9,506 nt of DNA from an uncultured Mucilaginibacter sp. (GTDB taxonomy: Bacteria; Bacteroidota; Bacteroidia; Sphingobacteriales; Sphingobacteriaceae). Positions 5,140-9,506 of this stretch are shown here, piece by piece. The notes below the pieces were generated by a model. It was given only the letters and a program-made list of their open reading frames with translations, ran no database searches and was not told where the DNA came from. Position numbers and translations under genes: made by a program. The DNA is taken from assembly GCA_903885865.1 (NCBI GenBank), contig CAISKH010000510.1, forward strand, positions 1-9,506. The letters run 5' to 3'. How positions within the stretch are numbered: position 1 is the first letter of the stretch; every line of letters begins with the position of its first letter.

Positions 5140-8020
5140 TAACCTTAATATTTTGCCGTTCGTAGCCCGGTTCGCCGGTCAGGTTCATTCCTTCAACGGT
5201 CAGTGTATAGCCGCCGGGTTTATCAGCACTGTAAAAAGAAATTTTGGCGTTGCCGTCTGCATCAGTAATAATGTTGGGCGCCCATTGAATAGTAGAGCGC
5301 ACATCGGTACCGATAGGCGCGGAATTGCTTTGCGCATTATACCTTGGGGTGTAAAACGGTTCGGGCAGTGTAAATGCCAGGGGCCTGTATATATACGAAC
5401 CTGGCAACCTTTGAGTAAATGGCCCCAGTCCGGCACGGGTGGTTATTTCTATAAAAGCAAGCCTTTCTGCATCGAAACCTGCCATCTGTTCAGCGGGCGA
5501 AATAAACTTCTCGGCATAGGGCGCGTTATATTGTACATCATACATTACTTCAATACCCTTTATATCCTCTGCTGTAAAATAATCAAGGAAGCTGTCAATG
5601 TACGATTTATAGTCCTGGCTGATCCGGTAGCCTGTTAGTACTTTGCCATTATTACGGTTTATACCAATTCCAAACGGAATATCCTGCGCATAATAATAAT
5701 AATCAACGTCAATCCCGTCAATAACAAAGCGTACCATCTTGTCGCGGATCTTGTACATGATCTGCGATGAGATGCCGTGCCGCGGTGTGGTAATACTGTT
5801 AATTGGGGTTTGGCCTGGCCCAGTTGTAAATCCTTTTACCTTTTGCTGAAGTAATTGCCGAAGCGTTAATTTACCGGCTCTGTCCATATCAGCCAGGTTC
5901 AATACCTGGTCAGCCCCGCCGGGGCCATTCAGGTTTTTTGAACCATTTACTAATTTTGTACCCCTTACGGTTACTTCTTTAAGCCGTCGCTGGCCGCCGT
6001 CTATGTCATTATTTACCTTACGGCTTTCTATTTGTGCGATAGTGTTTTTTAACAACGCCGTGTCGGTATTCACATACCAGGGGGTTTGCCATTCAGTTGC
6101 TGTGGTAAATACCGGAGGGATGAATTCATTTACTTCTATGCCGATATTTTTTTCACCACCGTTTTTGTTTTTTGCCTGTATCAGGAACGATGACCTGTCA
6201 ATCGGTTTGAGCCCCTTAAAAACAAACTCACCATTAGGGTCGCTTTTTGTAGAAACAACGAGCGGCGGGTTCTTTGATAACATTGTTAAAGCGACGTTAG
6301 CAACAGGTTTATTTAATAAATTAGTTACTTTGCCGCGTACGGTAAATTCTGTTTCTGCTGCATAAACCAGCGACTGTGGTTTAGGATTGAATACCGCTGC
6401 CCAGTTATACCCCAATGGTGTCTCTGTCAGCAAGAGGTCATCTAACGCCGCCGCACGATTTGCTGTTTTATTAGCAAAATAATAGCCGGGGTCTTCTACG
6501 TTTCCTTTAAGGTCAGATGTTAACAATAGGTAGTTAGCCAGGTTAACGCCCGAGTTGTCAGGTTTTACCTGCCCGTTATCGGTCACCGAAACAGCGAAGT
6601 TTCCTTTTATCGGCTTTCCATCTTTATCAGTTACCTGTAGGCTTAAACCTACACTATCGCGGGTTGTATAGGCGGTCTTGCTGGTCTTTACAGTAAGATG
6701 CAGGTCATCGCTATGATCAACATATACCATGCGCTCATTTAAGGGCTTATGATCAGCGCTTAGCAGTGTAAACCGGCTCACGCCTGTGGGAAACAGGTTT
6801 TTTGCCATTGTTATTTTTACGGTGTTATCTTTAATGGTCGCCAATGCCGCATAACATACTATGCCCCGTGCCTGCCCGATAAGATAATACGATGAATTGA
6901 GCAAGTTTCGGCTCGCGCCAAGCGTTACCTGTAATGAGTCATTTCCCTTTGAAACTACACTTAAAGTGGTTCCCGAGGCGCCAATTGCGGGCAGCGGGTA
7001 ACTTTTGCTTATACCACCCGGTAGGGCAACTTTGACAGTATACTTTTCTTCAGCCTCCGGAGTAAATTCAAATGCGCCAATACCTTTGTGGACGGAACTA
7101 AAAGTTGCTGCCGGCTGCTGTTTGCTATTATAGACGGTGCCGTTCACATCGACGCCCTTGCCGTCTTCGCCGACTGCTTTAAAGCCAACATGGGTTGGTA
7201 ACCCGGCTATAAGGTTGCCGCCTTCGGGCATAAATTTAATATCCGCATTTTCAGGACGGTTTATCCTGACGGGGATAACCGCACTCCGGCCCGCGTTGCC
7301 GGCGGTTACTTCGGTAGCAATAATATGAAGGCGTTTAACATCCGTTTTATCGGGCACTGTGAAATCTATGTCCGCGATACCATCTGCCGAAGTTGACGCA
7401 GTTGTTTTATACAGTGTTTTATTCTCGTCGGTAACCAAAAATTGTATTTTGATACTTACAGGCTGTTTATCCAGGTTAGTGAATTGAAGGTCGGCGTGTA
7501 AATTATTATTGGTTAATTTAAAAGCAGTGTTTACCAGTAATGAACGTTCAGTAGCAGCCGAAACATAGAAACTCTTTTTAAATATATAATCATCTCCAAA
7601 ATTGCGCATCCAGTTGGTGTAGGCGCGCAGCGTATAATTTCCTTCCGGGATATCAGTGCCGTCCAATGGCAGATCGCCCCAGCTCGTGCCCGAAACAATG
7701 GGAATCATTATCCGTTTTACGAATTTATTATGATCGTCATCCAGTTCAACATATAGCAAACCGCTATGGGTCGACAGGGTGAGGAAGTCAGCATTCGTCA
7801 AGTACGTTTTAAAATGCATTACGTCACCCAGCGAGTAATAAGGTTTATCGAATTGAACATATAGCTTCTCAACAGGCAATTTTTTGCCTATATCTTCAAT
7901 AGCTACAAGGCTGCTTTTTAATCCACTGGTTTCTACTGTCTGTCCGTAAGCAATAACGGACGAACAAAAGACCAGGAATAAAAAAACACCGCAAACGGAG
8001 TGTTTAACATTCGGATACAT
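5129..8020 (-). CDS. Secreted MG2-like / carboxypeptidase-regulatory / barrel-less TonB plug protein, copy 1 (963 aa)
   Basis: This is the promoter-proximal tandem paralogue of the gene at 1979-4864, with the same domain order. A signal peptide ends at about residue 27 (YGQ). An MG2-like domain begins at about residue 49 (PVEKLYVQFDKPYYSLGD). Further macroglobulin-like strands include FMPEGGNLIAGLP. A carboxypeptidase-regulatory-like domain follows (VRGKVTNLLNKPVANVAL). The plug-like domain starts at about residue 680 (LKEVTVRGTK) and carries FVIDGIDVDYYYYAQ, IKGIEVMY and FIEITTRAG. The A2M-like tail contains WAPNIITDADG. From the plug start both proteins have exactly 284 residues. Counting by eye, 88 of 105 residues match in the MG2-like stretch; the plug loops match poorly. 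No barrel, thioester motif or standard lipobox is present. It ends with TAG at 5129-5131 on the minus strand. It lies 264 bp upstream of its copy, so read-through is possible, although each gene has its own upstream module. The function is unknown; an exported envelope role is inferred. Confidence 0.9.
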   Translation of the reverse strand: MYPNVKHSVCGVFLFLVFCSSVIAYGQTVETSGLKSSLVAIEDIGKKLPVEKLYVQFDKPYYSLGDVMHFKTYLTNADFLTLSTHSGLLYVELDDDHNKFVKRIMIPIVSGTSWGDLPLDGTDIPEGNYTLRAYTNWMRNFGDDYIFKKSFYVSAATERSLLVNTAFKLTNNNLHADLQFTNLDKQPVSIKIQFLVTDENKTLYKTTASTSADGIADIDFTVPDKTDVKRLHIIATEVTAGNAGRSAVIPVRINRPENADIKFMPEGGNLIAGLPTHVGFKAVGEDGKGVDVNGTVYNSKQQPAATFSSVHKGIGAFEFTPEAEEKYTVKVALPGGISKSYPLPAIGASGTTLSVVSKGNDSLQVTLGASRNLLNSSYYLIGQARGIVCYAALATIKDNTVKITMAKNLFPTGVSRFTLLSADHKPLNERMVYVDHSDDLHLTVKTSKTAYTTRDSVGLSLQVTDKDGKPIKGNFAVSVTDNGQVKPDNSGVNLANYLLLTSDLKGNVEDPGYYFANKTANRAAALDDLLLTETPLGYNWAAVFNPKPQSLVYAAETEFTVRGKVTNLLNKPVANVALTMLSKNPPLVVSTKSDPNGEFVFKGLKPIDRSSFLIQAKNKNGGEKNIGIEVNEFIPPVFTTATEWQTPWYVNTDTALLKNTIAQIESRKVNNDIDGGQRRLKEVTVRGTKLVNGSKNLNGPGGADQVLNLADMDRAGKLTLRQLLQQKVKGFTTGPGQTPINSITTPRHGISSQIMYKIRDKMVRFVIDGIDVDYYYYAQDIPFGIGINRNNGKVLTGYRISQDYKSYIDSFLDYFTAEDIKGIEVMYDVQYNAPYAEKFISPAEQMAGFDAERLAFIEITTRAGLGPFTQRLPGSYIYRPLAFTLPEPFYTPRYNAQSNSAPIGTDVRSTIQWAPNIITDADGNAKISFYSADKPGGYTLTVEGMNLTGEPGYERQNIKVIPK

Positions 8021-8122
8021 TTTAATTGATTTTAACTGTTAACAGAAAAGCTTAAACAGTAACTAGGAAGTATTTTATAAATGTAAAACAATAAATCACA
8101 ATTGCAACTATTTATTTAGTAA

Positions 8123-8181
8123 CATCACTGTGATGATAATTATTTGTGTCACAGTTTTAATTGTAGAGGCACAATACTTTG
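8123..8181 (-). promoter_or_regulatory. Conserved upstream module, copy at the 5129-8020 gene
   Basis: The perfect inverted repeat CATCAC-T-GTGATG (8123-8135) is followed by 20 bases and TTTAATTGTAGAG (8156-8168), then CAATACTTTG ending at 8181. It matches the module at 4960-5018 in order and spacing. The spacer here also holds a small palindrome, TGTG-T-CACA (8145-8153), absent from the other copy. The module lies 102 bp upstream of the paralogue start codon. It also sits inside the divergent region shared with the hydrolase gene at 8264, so it might act on either gene. The presence of the same module where no divergent gene exists favours the minus-strand gene. Confidence 0.45.
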
Positions 8182-8213
8182 CGTCTCCTGATATATATAA
8201 GCAAAGTTTATAT

Positions 8214-8221
8214 TAAGTTTG
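8214..8221 (+). promoter_or_regulatory. Candidate -7 promoter element for the hydrolase gene
   Basis: TAAGTTTG matches the Bacteroidota -7 consensus TAnnTTTG and lies 42 bp before the ATG at 8264, implying a leader of roughly 35 bases. No good TTG/TTTG is found at the usual upstream distance, so the assignment rests on the -7 element and its position only. Confidence 0.4.
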
Positions 8222-8263
8222 CGTCACGCATAATAATAGACCAATTAATAACATTATTCCGGT

Positions 8264-9506
8264 ATGGACCTAGCTGCCAAAAAACGATCTGTTAAATTAT
8301 TTTTATTTGCGTTGGTTTTGTTAGCCCTGCAAATAAGTGCAAAAGCCGACACCGACCCGTTTGTTCCCTATTTACATAGTCTACCGACAGTAAAACAGGT
8401 TATCAGCGAAGTAAATTCAGGGGAAGGTTCATCGGCAATTACTACACGCAAATTCACTTTCAATTCACGCAATAATATCAATGTGGTTTATGCTATTATG
8501 GCTTTCCCGCAGCAGCAGGGTGTATACCCCGCTATGCTAATTTTACACGGAGGAGGCAGCAAGGCAGAGGATGTGGCACATTTGGTTCAGGAGTACGCTT
8601 CGCGCGGGTATGTGGCTATGTGTTTTGATATGCCCGGTATTTGTAATAATGGTACTGTCCCTAACTCATCAGGTCCATGGAAATTAAGAAAAGGCCCCTT
8701 GGAAGTGCCCCGTTTTGATATTGCGGGCGGCCTTGAAAACAGTACCTTATTTGATGCCGGCGTATCGGGCCTGGAAGCATTTAATTTTATTGCGTCACAA
8801 AAAAATGTAGACGCGAAAAATATAGGTATAACCGGTTTTTCATGGGGCGGCTATGCCACTACGTTCCTGTCGGGCATGTTGGGTAAACGCGTAAAAGCCG
8901 CATATGCTGTTTTTGGCTGCGGTTTTTATGAAAAAGCAACATTCTGGGTAAAGATAATAGCCGACCTGCCGGATTCAGTACGCACGCCCTGGCTTAAATA
9001 TTTTGATGCCGGGCGTCGTGCGCTTGGCATGAAGGCCCCTTATTTTATAGAAGCTACTTCCAACGACACGTATTACTGGCCCGAATCTGTAAAAGCTACG
9101 CTGGATGCTATTCATGGAACCAAAAATCATGTTTGGGATACCAATTTTAATCATAAGCAGCAGCCTGCAGGCCCAATCATGCAGAAACTTTATTTCGATT
9201 ATTATTTAAAAGGGTTGGGCCAGCCATTTGGTTCGGCAAAGATCACCAAAGAAAAACTCCTGGCCGACAGCAGCAAGCAGGTGACTATTAAACCGGATAT
9301 CCCTAAAGGGGTAGCGGCTGCATCGGTTGTGATATATTACAGCGAGCCTACTGCCAAGTGGCAAACAAGGGTATGGATACCTATAACTGCTGCTTTAGAA
9401 GGTAAAAGCTATACCGCGGTTATACCGGCCAGCCTGGTAAAAAAAGGAGTTAATTATTACGCCTATGTTACTGATGACCGTACTGTAGCCGTTGCCAGCG
9501 ACATGT
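8264..9506 (+). CDS. Secreted alpha/beta hydrolase, dienelactone-hydrolase/acetyl-xylan-esterase-like, 3'-truncated by the window
   Basis: The frame is open from ATG 8264 to the window edge (414 codons) with no stop. A TAA at 8249-8251 precedes it in frame, so this is the first possible ATG. Residues 1-28 form a signal peptide (basic start, hydrophobic LFLFALVLLAL, cleavage after AKA). The alpha/beta hydrolase core shows an oxyanion-type LILHGGG (His95-Gly98) and the nucleophile elbow GFSWGGY with Ser193. A likely acid is Asp268 in SNDTYYWPES, and a likely His is His289 in KNHVWD, with His297 as an alternative. From about residue 340 a beta-rich C-terminal domain begins (VVIYYSEP, WQTRVWIP, YTAVIPASL). 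The family suggests ester hydrolysis, perhaps deacetylation of a glycan or lactone cleavage, in the periplasm or outside the cell; the substrate is not shown by the sequence. It is divergent from the paralogue at 5129-8020, 243 bp apart. No Shine-Dalgarno sequence is visible. Confidence 0.85.
   Translation, partial: MDLAAKKRSVKLFLFALVLLALQISAKADTDPFVPYLHSLPTVKQVISEVNSGEGSSAITTRKFTFNSRNNINVVYAIMAFPQQQGVYPAMLILHGGGSKAEDVAHLVQEYASRGYVAMCFDMPGICNNGTVPNSSGPWKLRKGPLEVPRFDIAGGLENSTLFDAGVSGLEAFNFIASQKNVDAKNIGITGFSWGGYATTFLSGMLGKRVKAAYAVFGCGFYEKATFWVKIIADLPDSVRTPWLKYFDAGRRALGMKAPYFIEATSNDTYYWPESVKATLDAIHGTKNHVWDTNFNHKQQPAGPIMQKLYFDYYLKGLGQPFGSAKITKEKLLADSSKQVTIKPDIPKGVAAASVVIYYSEPTAKWQTRVWIPITAALEGKSYTAVIPASLVKKGVNYYAYVTDDRTVAVASDM

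Larger units (their letters stand above)
1979..8181 (-). repeat. Tandem gene duplication, unit about 3.04 kb
   Basis: Unit one spans about 5129-8181 and unit two about 1979-5018, both in the same orientation. Similarity covers the whole coding region, the 22 bases before each ATG (17 of 22 identical, ungapped), and the upstream module ending in TTTG at 8181 and 5018. Beyond those points I see no alignment, and the 3' flanks differ (a bidirectional terminator after one, a hairpin cluster after the other). Protein divergence shows the duplication is old, not an assembly artefact. Confidence 0.85.

Noticed and set aside
4997..5638. Plus-strand open frame of 213 codons across the intergenic gap
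   Set aside because: Most of it is antisense to the well-supported 5129-8020 gene, and the product shows no recognisable domain. It also runs through the hairpin cluster.
7940..8020. Lipoprotein signal in the two paralogues (Cys near the end of the hydrophobic stretch)
   Set aside because: The residues before Cys (LVFC, LLFC) do not fit a lipobox, and the hydrophobic stretch continues to a standard cleavage site (YGQ, KAQ).
5129..8020. Full TonB-dependent receptor
   Set aside because: The plug-like part is followed by only about 95 residues, with no room for the 22-strand barrel. No frameshift or stop suggests loss of a barrel, and both copies end alike.
8129..8153. CRP-type site (TGTGA ... 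TCACA) in the divergent region
   Set aside because: The half-sites are 15 bases apart, far from the 6-base spacing of CRP sites. The individual short palindromes describe the sequence better.

Overview
The window looks like chromosomal DNA from a Bacteroidota bacterium, most likely a Sphingobacteriaceae member of the Mucilaginibacter/Pedobacter type. The evidence is indirect: start codons lack Shine-Dalgarno sequences, there are matches to the Bacteroidota -7 promoter element (TAnnTTTG), signal peptides end in forms such as KAQ and YGQ, and two large proteins carry a SusC-style carboxypeptidase-regulatory-plus-plug segment. No rRNA, tRNA, CRISPR array, transposase or phage gene is visible.

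Layout. (1) 1-1949, plus strand: the C-terminal 648 residues of a family 3 glycoside hydrolase whose start lies left of the window. (2) 1967-1992: a hairpin between convergent genes that can serve as a terminator in both directions. (3) 1979-4864 and 5129-8020, both minus strand: two tandem paralogues of 961 and 963 residues. Each has a signal peptide, alpha-2-macroglobulin-like (MG2-like) domains, a carboxypeptidase-regulatory-like beta domain, a SusC-type TonB plug-like domain with no beta-barrel after it, and a short tail resembling the start of an A2M domain. (4) 4865-5128: the gap between the paralogues, with the upstream control region of the second copy and a GC-rich hairpin cluster after the first. 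(5) 8021-8263: a divergent control region. (6) 8264 to the right edge, plus strand: a secreted alpha/beta hydrolase (esterase-like), cut by the window end.

The two large genes are a duplication of about 3 kb that includes upstream DNA. Both copies keep a palindrome with TCAC/GTGA arms, then exactly 20 bases, then TTTAATTGT, about 95-100 bp before the start codon. The repeat unit seems to end at 5018 in one copy and 8181 in the other. The proteins are about 84% identical over a 105-residue N-terminal stretch, but differ strongly in two patches of the plug-like domain.

The GH3 enzyme and the secreted hydrolase both suggest work on polysaccharides or their esters in the periplasm or outside the cell. 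Neither is clearly co-transcribed with the paralogues, so a shared pathway is only inferred. The paralogues have no established function that I can name. Their barrel-less plug plus macroglobulin-like architecture is the least explained feature here.
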